Below are positions 46,983 to 55,252 of a stretch of DNA of 64,000 nt, in pieces. The translations under genes and the position numbers were made by a program. The first letter of the stretch is position 1. Each line of letters opens with the position of its first letter. The notes under the pieces are model-generated. The model saw only the letters and a list, made by a program, of their open reading frames with translations. It ran no database searches and had not been told where the DNA came from. This DNA comes from RPQJ01 sp963706755. Its GTDB lineage: Bacteria > Pseudomonadota > Gammaproteobacteria > Steroidobacterales > Steroidobacteraceae. The DNA lies in the NCBI GenBank assembly GCA_963706755.1, contig CAVPNH010000016.1, forward strand, positions 62,001 through 126,000, given 5' to 3'.

Positions 46983-47613
46983 TATGCACGTTTCGAGACA
47001 TCTTTGCCTATTGACGATGCTAACGGGCGGGTTCGCATCTTTAGCACTTGCAGCCGACAAGGAGTCTCAACTCGATTCCGCCGTCGTTGTCTACGAGAGT
47101 CCAGGCCGCACGTCGTTTGAGGAAATTGGTGACGGCCATTGGTCGGTCGGTCTCACGCAGCCAACTAGCGAAACACTATCGCAGAAAGAAGACTTCATGC
47201 TTTGGGAAGTAGTTGGCGAGAGGCTAGTTGATTGTTCCGACCGCCAGTATCGCTGTGTTTCTTCGTGGCACAGGACCTACGCGATACCGCGGCGACGGCT
47301 TTCCCCAACAGACATCTACGCAAAGGACGGCGTGACATTCAAAGTTGAAAAATGCCTCCGCGGAGATGCGGCCATCTGCCAGGTCGCATTGATTGGCGGC
47401 TACTGCGTGTCGGCTCGAAATGAGCGATCCACGCCGGAGCCACGGGAGGAGCAACCGGCCCCGTGGCTCTACGTCACATATTTTCTTTACAACGAAGACT
47501 TCGGCATTACGGCTATGGGCGTCACGCAAAGCCCTGCCGCAACAGTTGACGAAAAGCTGGCGATCGCAAGTCAGTCGATATTGCGGGGAAGCAAAGGGCT
47601 TCTGCGCGAATGA
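46972..47613 (+). CDS. Exported small protein, candidate immunity for cassette 2
   Basis: ATG 46972 overlaps the end of cassette 2, and ATG 46984 is two bases after its stop; both give the same signal peptide (C-L-L-T-M-L-T-G-G-F-A-S-L-A-L-A-A). The mature part of about 180 residues has several cysteines (L-V-D-C-S-D-R-Q-Y-R-C, E-K-C-L-R-G-D-A-A-I-C) that could form disulfides, consistent with the periplasm. No family is recognised. Codon use is more A+T-rich than in neighbouring chromosomal genes. Confidence 0.6.
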   Translation: MSNDMHVSRHLCLLTMLTGGFASLALAADKESQLDSAVVVYESPGRTSFEEIGDGHWSVGLTQPTSETLSQKEDFMLWEVVGERLVDCSDRQYRCVSSWHRTYAIPRRRLSPTDIYAKDGVTFKVEKCLRGDAAICQVALIGGYCVSARNERSTPEPREEQPAPWLYVTYFLYNEDFGITAMGVTQSPAATVDEKLAIASQSILRGSKGLLRE

Positions 47614-47944
47614 CGGGCTCGGGCGCCGGAAAAGGACGCCAACAACAACCTGACGACTTTCGAGTTCGACGGCTTCGACCGCCTGAAGAAGATGCGCTTC
47701 CCGGTGGCGACGTCCGGGGCCGGCCAGTCGAGCACCACGGATTACGAGCAATATGGATACGACAGCGTCGGTAATCGAACGTCGCTGCGGAAGAGGGACG
47801 CCAAGACGATTACCTTTGCCTACGACGCCCTGAACCGGGTGTGGCGCAAGATCGTGCCGACCTCCACGGGTGGAGTACCTGGATACAGCGTGTATTACGG
47901 CTACGAGGTGCGTGGCCTGCAGCTCTACGCCCGATTCAGCTCGG

Positions 47945-47952
47945 ACACGGGC
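47945..47952. repeat. Target-site duplication ACACGGGC (second copy 49341-49348)
   Basis: The 8-bp sequence is present once at the matching position of the intact RHS-type core and twice here, directly flanking the insertion. That proves transposition into a pre-existing cassette. Confidence 0.95.
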
Positions 47953-49340
47953 GGTGAAGTCCTAAAGTTGCTGTAAATCGAAGACGGGATGCATCCTTCG
48001 ATTTGAACGTTTAGCGGCGTTCGGATCGAACAACCGAAGGAGCATCCCGTGAGCAAGAGAGTACCCGCGTCGGCGACGACGCGAAAGCGGATTGAGGCGT
48101 TGATGGACGGCAGGACGGTATCGACGGACGCGAGGAGCGAGTTCGTGAAGCTCGCCAGCCGGCTGCTGCTCGAGGAAGCGGGCGAGGCGGAGGCGCGCGA
48201 CGCGGTGGGTCGGGAGTATTACCGGCATGGGGACGGTCACGGGCACCGCAATGGCTACCGCCTGGCGCGGCTCAAGAGCGCCGAAGGGTCGATCGAGTTT
48301 GCGGTGCCGCAGCTGCGCGGTCTGCGCGGCTGGCGCAGCCAGGTGCGCGAGGCGCTGAGCGGTTCGACCGAGGAGCTCGAGCGGCTGGCGATCGAGATGT
48401 ACGCGCGTGGGCTCTCGGTGCGCGACATCGAGTGCGCGTTCACCGATCGCAGCGGCCGCTGTCGGCTGACACGCACGGCGGTGTCGGAGTTGACCGAGCG
48501 GCTGTGGAGCGATTACCAGGCCTTCGCCAGCCGCGATCTGTCGGCGCATCGGGTGGCGTACCTGTTCGTCGACGGGGTGGCCGAGCGGGTGCACCTTGGG
48601 CAGCCGCGCGAGCCAGTGCTGGCGGCCTGGGCGATCACCGACAGCGGGCAGAAGGTACTGCTGGGGCTGGCGCCGGCGGCGAAGGAGGATACGGCGAGCT
48701 GCCGGGACTTCCTGCGCGACCTGAAGGCGCGGGGCCTGCCCGATCCGCTGCTCATCGCCACCGACGGGGCGCCGGGGCTGATCCGCGCGGTCGAGGAGGT
48801 CTTCCCCCGTTCGCTGCGCCAGCGGTGTCTCGCGCACAAGATCCGCAACCTGCAGCAGAAGGTGCCCGAGGAACGCTGGCGAGAGGTGAAGGCGCAGGCC
48901 TTTGCGGCCTACACCGCGGGCTCGCCGGCCGTGGCGCGGCTGTTGCGCGAGGAGTTCGTGACCCGCTTCGAGCGCGAGCTGCCCTCGGCCACCGCGTGCT
49001 TCCTCGACGACTTCGAGGCCGCGATCGCACACCTGCGGGTGCCGATCGCGCATCGCCGCGCGGTGCGGACCACGAATCTCCTCGAGCGGCTGTTCGGTGA
49101 GGAGCGGCGGCGCACGAAAGTCATCCCGCACGCCTTCGGCGAACGTGCCGTGCTGAAACTGATGTTCGCTTCGCTGTTGCGGGCCAGTGCGGGCTGGCGG
49201 CGCGTGGTCATCAGTGAGTTCGAGCTGCGGCAACTCGAGGAGCTGCGCAACGACCTCGACCAGGAGTTCAAGCAGCGGACCACCGCGTCCGTATCAGTCG
49301 CGTCCCGTCATCGAATTTACAGCAAGGATCGGACTGGACC
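47953..49340 (+). mobile_element. IS256-family (Mutator-type) insertion sequence, 1,388 bp, complete
   Basis: Terminal inverted repeats span 47953-47978 and 49315-49340. They match at 20 of 26 positions and share GGT at the tips, AGTCC, and TTGCTGTAAAT at the inner end. An 8-bp target duplication flanks the element, and the single transposase gene fills it. Both ends are intact and the element looks recent. Confidence 0.95.
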
Positions 49341-49494
49341 ACACGGGCTCCGGTATTACCAACACGTACGACGGCTTCGGTCGTCTGCTCACCTCGACCA
49401 CCAACCTGGACGGTGTGATCCGAACCGTGACGTCAGACTACGACGCGCACGGCAACCGGACTCGAATTGCCCATCCGGATGGCGTCTTCTTTGA
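48049..49494 (+). CDS. IS256-family transposase (no stop codon inside the element)
   Basis: GTG 48049 follows AAGGAG by 6 bases. The Mutator-type DDE residues are D175 (L-F-V-D-G-V), D239 (I-A-T-D-G-A) and E346 (T-N-L-L-E-R-L-F-G-E-E-R-R-R). The family-like C-terminus reaches L-D-Q-E-F-K-Q near residue 408. No stop occurs before the right end at 49340, so translation runs out of the element into RHS sequence and stops at 49494, adding about 50 foreign residues. The element may rely on host sequence for termination, or the stop has been lost. Confidence 0.9.
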   Translation: MSKRVPASATTRKRIEALMDGRTVSTDARSEFVKLASRLLLEEAGEAEARDAVGREYYRHGDGHGHRNGYRLARLKSAEGSIEFAVPQLRGLRGWRSQVREALSGSTEELERLAIEMYARGLSVRDIECAFTDRSGRCRLTRTAVSELTERLWSDYQAFASRDLSAHRVAYLFVDGVAERVHLGQPREPVLAAWAITDSGQKVLLGLAPAAKEDTASCRDFLRDLKARGLPDPLLIATDGAPGLIRAVEEVFPRSLRQRCLAHKIRNLQQKVPEERWREVKAQAFAAYTAGSPAVARLLREEFVTRFERELPSATACFLDDFEAAIAHLRVPIAHRRAVRTTNLLERLFGEERRRTKVIPHAFGERAVLKLMFASLLRASAGWRRVVISEFELRQLEELRNDLDQEFKQRTTASVSVASRHRIYSKDRTGPHGLRYYQHVRRLRSSAHLDHQPGRCDPNRDVRLRRARQPDSNCPSGWRLL

Positions 49495-51042
49495 TTATCA
49501 GTACGACCCGGCCGATCAATTCTATTCCTTGTCCGAGAACGGGGCGTCGACACTTGCAACGATTGCATATGACGAATTCCATCGACGCTCGCGCATCGAT
49601 CGTGACACGACGGGTGCGGTCACGACCTTCACCCCGGATCCGATCTCGCGGCTTCTGTCGATCTTTCAAGACCTGGATGGAGGCGGTACGGCCAACGATC
49701 TTGCGATCGGCTTCGCCTACAATCCCGCGAGCCAGATCGAGGCACGCTCGCAGACCAACGATGCCTACGACTATCAGATCCCGGCCGAGAGCCGAACCTA
49801 CACGTCGAACGGCAGGAACCAGTACACCCAGATCGCCGGGACCGGAGCCGCGACGCTGACGTGGGACGCGAACGGCAACCTCACCTCCGACGGCTCAACG
49901 ACGTTCGTCTATGACACCGAGAACCGCCTCACCGGCGCCAGCGGCGCCAAGAGCGCGACGCTGACCTACGATCCGCTGGGCCGCCTGTATCAGACCGTCA
50001 CGAGCGCGGGCACCAGCCGTTTCGTGTATGACGGGGATCGGCTGATCGCCGAGTACAGCACCGGCGGAGCGGTGCAGCGGCGCTACGTGCACGGTGCGGG
50101 GGTTGACGAGCCGCTGGTCTGGTACGAAGGAGCGACCGTCTCCGCAGCCAGCCGCCGGTATCTGCATGCGGATCATCAAGGCTCCATCGTGGCGCTCACC
50201 GGCGCGACGGGAGGGACGATTCAGAAGAACGTCTATGACGCCTACGGCGTGACGACCGCCGCCAACACCGGGCGCTTCCAGTACACGGGACAAGCGGCGA
50301 TCCCGCAGATCGGCCTCTACTACTACAAGGCGCGGTTCTACAATCCGGCCCTGGGCCGGTTCATGCAGACCGACCCGATTGGCTACGATGATGACAACAA
50401 CCTTTATGCGTATGTGTACAACGATCCACTTAATCGGGCGGATCCCAGCGGTCTTGCGGGAATCGAATCGTGCACTGGGAGCCGGGTCGGCGCAGGCTGC
50501 GACTTTGTTAAGGGGTCAACACAGCAAGCGCGTCTCTTGACAAGTAATGCACGTCAGGCCAGCAGTGTGACCGGACTCCCCGCTTTCGAACCGGCGGGGC
50601 CGTTCGGTCCTGCTCCGCCGATATTTGGCGACGTGGCTGCATCAGCTGGGCTCGCTGCGACGTGGGGCGGCCTCGCCGCAGATGCGGGGCGTGCAGTAGG
50701 GTCCGGCGGACTGGCGGCCACAACTCCGATCGACCCGCGGTTGGCCCCCGGTCGGCTTCAGGATGTCGGTCTGAGGTTTGCACGGCAGCAGCAAGCCACG
50801 CGATTGTTAGTGCTTCGAGTTGGAGGCAACACTTTGGTAGTCGGCAGTGTTGTCTTCGATGCTATCTCCGCCAGGCAGTCCTTTAGGAGCGGCGATACGT
50901 TTGACGCAACACATCGCGCATTCAACGCGGCCGTTGGCAGCGGGTCGCTGTTTCTCGCGGGCTCCGGCAATCCCTTGGCACTCGTCGGGCTCGCCTACTC
51001 GGTCGGCGATGCCGCCGCCTCGGTGGTGCACCCGGACGGACT

Positions 51043-51474
51043 ATGGGCACCATTCCGTTGACAGAAAGGAATCCACTGCGTTGGCCGCGCTACGTGTTTT
51101 TCCGGTTGGCGCAGTGGCAGTCCGCGCGAGGAGCGGACATGCCGGTCCTAAACGCCTTCTCCCTTGTAGCAGTCCTACTGTGCATAGACCTGTTTGTGTT
51201 GGCTGTATTCGCCGATGCAGTTCTTGACTCGGGCGAGTTCCTCTCGAGCGTCGTGGAGTCGGGTGACTTCCGATCACGGCGGCTCGTCGGCATGGCGTTG
51301 GTCTTCATATTCCTCGGCGCACTCTATCTACGCTGGATCCACGGGGACCAATACAGGCGGTTCTTTGCAGAGTACGGCGCTGAATCGGATGCGAACCGGC
51401 GAGCTGGATCTGTCCTGGTAGGGGCCTACCTTCTCGGCACTGTTCTGCTCTATGGATTGAGCTACTTCGTGTAG
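51043..51474 (+). CDS. Small membrane protein, candidate immunity for cassette 3
   Basis: The 143-residue protein overlaps the end of cassette 3 by 19 nt. It has three predicted TM helices (A-F-S-L-V-A-V-L-L-C-I-D-L-F-V near residue 40, G-M-A-L-V-F-I-F-L-G-A-L-Y near 83 and G-A-Y-L-L-G-T-V-L-L-Y-G near 127). A membrane-embedded partner fits a tip that acts on or inserts into the inner membrane. It matches the position of the other two partners. No family is recognised. Confidence 0.6.
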   Translation: MGTIPLTERNPLRWPRYVFFRLAQWQSARGADMPVLNAFSLVAVLLCIDLFVLAVFADAVLDSGEFLSSVVESGDFRSRRLVGMALVFIFLGALYLRWIHGDQYRRFFAEYGAESDANRRAGSVLVGAYLLGTVLLYGLSYFV

Positions 51475-52061
51475 GCGATCCACGAACCGGCGCGGCGGGT
51501 CTCTTGTGCTTGATTGCGTTAGCGCTTCCGATTGGTCTCAATTTGATTGTCGGGCAACGTTAGGGAAACTCTGATTTGCCGGCGTGTACAAGCCTCGAAT
51601 TTCCCCGACACCCCGGTCTCCGGGATGACGTTCAGGCAGCCGTTGGCAGCGGCTCGATAGCCTCCTCGGTTGGCAGATTTCGGGGATCACCTCGATGGCG
51701 ATTTGCCAGGTCTGCCGGCCCTGCACGTGGAAGCATCGACGTCGGCTTGGTCGAGGCCAAGGAGCCTGGCAATGGCCTTCCGGTGCTTGCGGAACAGGAC
51801 CACCCTGCCGGCTTCCCAGTCCCGCCAGGCTCCCCGGTCGACCCCCGCGGCGGCGGCGGCCCGCTTGATCGTCCAGCCCATCGTCCGGCGCTTGGCACGG
51901 AGGTGTTCGGCTGATCGGAATAGTTCTTTGGTTTCCGATCGGTTAGCCGGACGCGAACGAATGGCAAAAAGGCAACGCGGCTACGCCGCTCGATGGCCTT
52001 CCCGCTCGCACTGGAAATCAGGCACAGTTGGCGCCCCGTCCGAATCAAGCAGGGACCCTCG
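51475..52061. other. Island boundary region with degenerate sequence
   Basis: About 590 bp without a complete gene separate the last RHS partner from the DUF885 gene. The first part is A+T-richer, like the RHS tips. It contains GTTAGGGAAACTCTGATT (51559-51576), which resembles an IS terminus, but I found no matching partner end. The middle holds the HTH remnant at 51687-51881. Base composition returns to the chromosomal norm near 51950. Confidence 0.5.
51687..51881 (-). pseudogene. XRE-type helix-turn-helix fragment
   Basis: The frame from ATG 51881 reads M-G-W-T-I-K-R-A-A-A-A-A-G-V-D-R-G-A-W-R-D-W-E-A-G-R. It resembles the recognition-helix half of a Cro/XRE domain and continues to a stop at 51687. 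Homologous-looking sequence extends upstream in frame (H-L-R-A-K-R-R-T), but I see no start codon there, so the gene is probably truncated. It may be the remains of a regulator once linked to the island. Confidence 0.45.
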
Positions 52062-53922
52062 ATGACCAGGAAACTGTGGCCGCTCCCGGCGTCCGTCGCA
52101 TTTCTCCTGGCCTGTGCCGCCGGGCTCCCGGCCCGCGCAGGCGCCGACCCGGCTGCGAACCCAACGGCGTCCACCCTGCCGGCCGCGGCCCCGGCGGTGG
52201 CGGCGGACGGGCAGGCGGAGGAGTCCCGCAAGCTGAGCGAGATCCTGGACGCGTACTTCGAGGAGTACCTGCAGATCAACCCGATGCTCGCGACCTCGAT
52301 CGGCGACCCGCGCTACAACGACCGCTACGAGGTCCAGATCTCGCCCGCATGGCGGGCCCGGTTCGAGACCCTCGAGCGCAGCTACCTCGAGCGCATCAAG
52401 GGCATCGACCACGGCCGGCTCGGCCCGGAGGACCGCATCTCCCACGAGGTGTTCAAGTCCGCGCGCGAGACGGAGATCGAGGGCCTGCGCTTCCCGACGT
52501 GGCTCATCCCGCTCAACCAGTTCTACTCGGTGCCGAACACGTTCGTGCAGCTCGGGTCGGGCGGCGGACTGCAGCCCTTCAAGACAGTGAAGGACTACGA
52601 CGACTTCCTGAAGCGCGTGGACGGGCTCGTCGCCTGGACCGACCAGGCGATCGCCAACATGCGTGAGGGTGTCGCGAAGGGCTACACGCTGCCGCGCGTG
52701 CTCGCCGGGCAGGTGCTGCCGCAGCTCGATTCGCAGCTCGTGGCGCGGCCGGAGGACTCGCTCTACTGGGGCCCGGTCAAGAACATGCCCGCGAGCTTCG
52801 CGGAGGCCGACCGCACGCGGCTCACGGCTGCCTACCGGGCGAATGATCGAGACGAAAGTCTTCCCTGCCTACCGCAGGCTGCACGACTTCATGCGCGACG
52901 AATACCTGCCCAAATGCCGCGAGACCGTGGGACTGGGCGCGCTGCCCGACGGCAAGGCCTGGTACGAGTACAACGTCCGTGACATCACGACCACCGACTA
53001 CACGCCGGCGCAGATCCACGAGGTGGGGCTTCGCGAAGTCGCCCGCATCCACGCCGAGATGCGCAAGGTCATGCAGCAGGTCGGCTTCGAGGGCGACCTC
53101 GATGCGTTCTTCGAGTTCATGAAGACCGATCCGCGCTTTTTCTACGACAGCGCGCCGGCACTCATCCAGGGGTACGGGGACATCAAGAAGCGTGTCGACC
53201 CGAACCTGCCACGGCTGTTCGAAATCCTGCCGAAGGCGGACTACGAGGTCCGTGCGGTCGAGCCCTTCCGCGAGAAGAGCGCTTCCGGAGGAAGTTACCA
53301 GGCCGCGAGCGAGGATGGCTCGCGTCCCGGGATCTTCTACGCGAACGCCTACGACCTGAAGTCGCGTCCCAGGTGGGCAATGGAGGCACTCTCGCTGCAC
53401 GAAGGCAATCCCGGCCACCACTTCCAGATCTCGATCCAGCGCGAGCAGCAGGGACTGCCCAGGTTCCGGCGCTTCGGCGGCTACACGGCGTATTCCGAGG
53501 GCTGGGGGCTGTACGCGGAGTCGCTCGGCAAGGCGCTCGGCATGTACCAGGATCCCTACCAGTACTTCGGCATGCTGGAAGGCGAACTCTGGCGGGCGAT
53601 CCGCCTCGTCGTGGACACGGGCCTGCACTCGAAGGGCTGGACACGCCAGCAGGTGCTCGACTACATGGATGCGAACAGCGCGGCAGGTGAGGCGCGGCGG
53701 GTGTCGGAGGCCGAGCGCTACATGGCGATCCCGGGACAGGCGCTCGCGTACAAGCTCGGGCAGCTCAAGATCCAGGAACTCCGCGAAAAGGCGGAGCGGG
53801 AACTCGGGCCACGCTTCGACCTGCGCAAGTTCCACACGGTCGTACTGTCCCACGGCGCGCTGCCGCTGCACGTGTTGCAGGGCGAGGTCGAGCGCTGGAT
53901 CGCCGGGCAGCGGGGAGGCTGA
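52062..53922 (+). CDS. DUF885 exported protein, putative metallopeptidase-like (1-nt insertion near 52842)
   Basis: ATG 52062 gives a signal peptide with L-L-A-C-A-A-G-L-P-A-R-A. The DUF885 chain runs from Y-F-E-E-Y-L-Q-I-N-P to L-T-A-A-Y-R-A and continues in another frame with M-I-E-T-K-V-F-P-A-Y-R-R-L. It includes L-H-E-G-N-P-G-H-H-F-Q, the conserved H-E-G-x-P-G-H-H motif that probably binds metal, and Y-S-E-G-W-G-L-Y-A-E. The total is one base over 620 codons, and the extra A at 52842-52843 (GCGAATGATC) explains it. Family members are predicted peptidases of uncertain substrate. The next gene starts directly after its stop. Confidence 0.85.
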
Positions 53923-54582
53923 ATGACCAGGAAGCTCACGGCGCTGGTGGCCGGCGCATCGGGACTGGTCGGCGGCGAGTGCCTGAAGCGGCTCCTCGCG
54001 TCCGCCACCTACGATCGGGTCGTCGTCCTGACGCGACGCGACCTGGGCCCACGCGCGAAGCACTCGAAGATCCGGCAGGTCGTCGTGGAGTTCGACCGGC
54101 TCGGCGACGTGCGCGAGCAACTGCACGCCGACCACGTCTTCTGCGCGCTCGGCACCACCATCGGCAAGGCTGGTTCGCAGGCGAAATTCCGCGAGGTGGA
54201 CTGCGAGTACCCGCTCAGGCTGGCCAAGCTTGCGCGCAAGGAGGGCGCGGGGCATTTCTCGATCGTGAGCGCGCTCGGTGCGAGCCGTTCATCGCCGTTC
54301 TTCTACTCGCGCGTGAAAGGCGAGGTCGAGGAGGGCCTGCGCGCCATGGGCTGGCCGAGCCTCGCGATCTTCAGGCCATCGATGATCGGGGGCGAGCGCG
54401 CCGAGTCGCGGCCGCTCGAGCGCTTGAGCCAGCACCTCTTCGCGCTCGTGCCCGGCACGTGGCGGACCGTCGACGCGTCCGACATTGCCGCGGCGATGGT
54501 GGCCGTGGCGGCGCAATCGCCGCCTGGTGTTACGGTCGTGGAGTCGCGGGACATTCCCGCCCGGGCCCGCGCGGCGAATTGA
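53923..54582 (+). CDS. Atypical SDR / NAD(P)H-binding protein (HTATIP2-like)
   Basis: The 219-residue protein has the N-terminal nucleotide motif V-A-G-A-S-G-L-V-G-G. F-C-A-L-G-T-T-I-G-K-A-G-S, V-D-C-E-Y-P and S-I-V-S-A-L-G-A-S precede Y-S-R-V-K, matching the atypical SDRs related to CC3/TIP30. It is cytoplasmic with no signal. The ATG immediately follows the DUF885 stop, so the two are coupled. The substrate is unknown. Confidence 0.82.
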   Translation: MTRKLTALVAGASGLVGGECLKRLLASATYDRVVVLTRRDLGPRAKHSKIRQVVVEFDRLGDVREQLHADHVFCALGTTIGKAGSQAKFREVDCEYPLRLAKLARKEGAGHFSIVSALGASRSSPFFYSRVKGEVEEGLRAMGWPSLAIFRPSMIGGERAESRPLERLSQHLFALVPGTWRTVDASDIAAAMVAVAAQSPPGVTVVESRDIPARARAAN

Positions 54583-54654
54583 TCTCTGGCCGCGTCTGGC
54601 GCACGGGCGCCGCCCAGGCGGCCCGACGCCCGCCGGCCGACGCATGCCCCTGGC

Positions 54655-55218
54655 CTACATGAGCTTGATGGAGACCAGTGTCGCGCCGGTCGCTGTTACG
54701 GCGAGCAGCACGAGCACGACGACAGACTGCACGGCAGGTCGTTCGCTCGCGAGGCCGCCTGCCAGCGACAGGACGGCAATCGCTCGCAACGGTCCGCCGG
54801 ACGACCAGTCGGGCCGGTGTTCGACGGAGATCTGTACCGCCATGCCGACCAGGGTCAATGCGATCAGGAGGCTGTAGAACCACCTGCGGTTGCGGTAGAA
54901 GTACGCGCGGAAGTCGACCTGCTCCGTCTCACCAATCGTGGGCACGATCAGGACGCTGATCAGATAGAGCAGGAGCGGCATGCTGAGCGTCAGCATGACG
55001 TTGAATACCGTCCAGTGCGCATTCGTCGAGAATCGGATCAGCGCGAAAATCGTCACCACGTGTGCGGCCATGATGACGATGAGCCAGGCGCTGTGGACCC
55101 AGTAGCGCAGGATGCGGCTTCGGGCCTCGATCATGGCGCCCAGGCCCTGCACTAGCTTCGAGATACCGAGTCCGGCGACGATCGAGTACAGGGTCAGCAG
55201 GATTTCCGTTTCGGTCAT
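54655..55218 (-). CDS. Four-to-five-helix membrane protein, unrecognised
   Basis: ATG 55218 gives a 187-residue, mostly hydrophobic protein with TM candidates near residues 5-22, 38-60, 68-95, 115-130 and 160-185. The segment Y-F-Y-R-N-R-R-W-F-Y lies between helices. I do not recognise a family or any functional motif. It lies 34 bases downstream of the cytochrome gene on the same strand and may be co-expressed. Confidence 0.6.
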   Translation of the reverse strand: MTETEILLTLYSIVAGLGISKLVQGLGAMIEARSRILRYWVHSAWLIVIMAAHVVTIFALIRFSTNAHWTVFNVMLTLSMPLLLYLISVLIVPTIGETEQVDFRAYFYRNRRWFYSLLIALTLVGMAVQISVEHRPDWSSGGPLRAIAVLSLAGGLASERPAVQSVVVLVLLAVTATGATLVSIKLM

Positions 55219-55252
55219 GAGAGGAAACTCCGGGAGGACGCTTATCCTGGTG

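Larger units (their letters stand above)
47632..51061 (+). pseudogene. Orphan RHS-CT cassette 3, 5'-truncated and split by an IS256-family insertion
   Basis: The core homology starts at 47632 (K-D-A-N-N-N-L-T-T), breaks at the insertion (47953-49340 plus one target copy) and resumes at 49349 in the frame that precise excision would restore (T-G-S-G-I-T-N). The tip from about 50440 is a third type. It is Gly/Ala-rich with hydrophobic stretches (A-A-S-A-G-L-A-A-T-W-G-G-L-A-A) and F-D-A-T-H-R-A-F-N-A-A-V, with no recognised catalytic motif. It ends P-D-G-L-W-A-P-F-R. The cassette has no start codon or signal peptide of its own. Confidence 0.8.

Noticed and set aside
51559..51576. Possible IS end GTTAGGGAAACTCTGATT
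   Set aside because: No inverted partner, target duplication or transposase fragment was found nearby. It is mentioned only as a hint in the boundary region.
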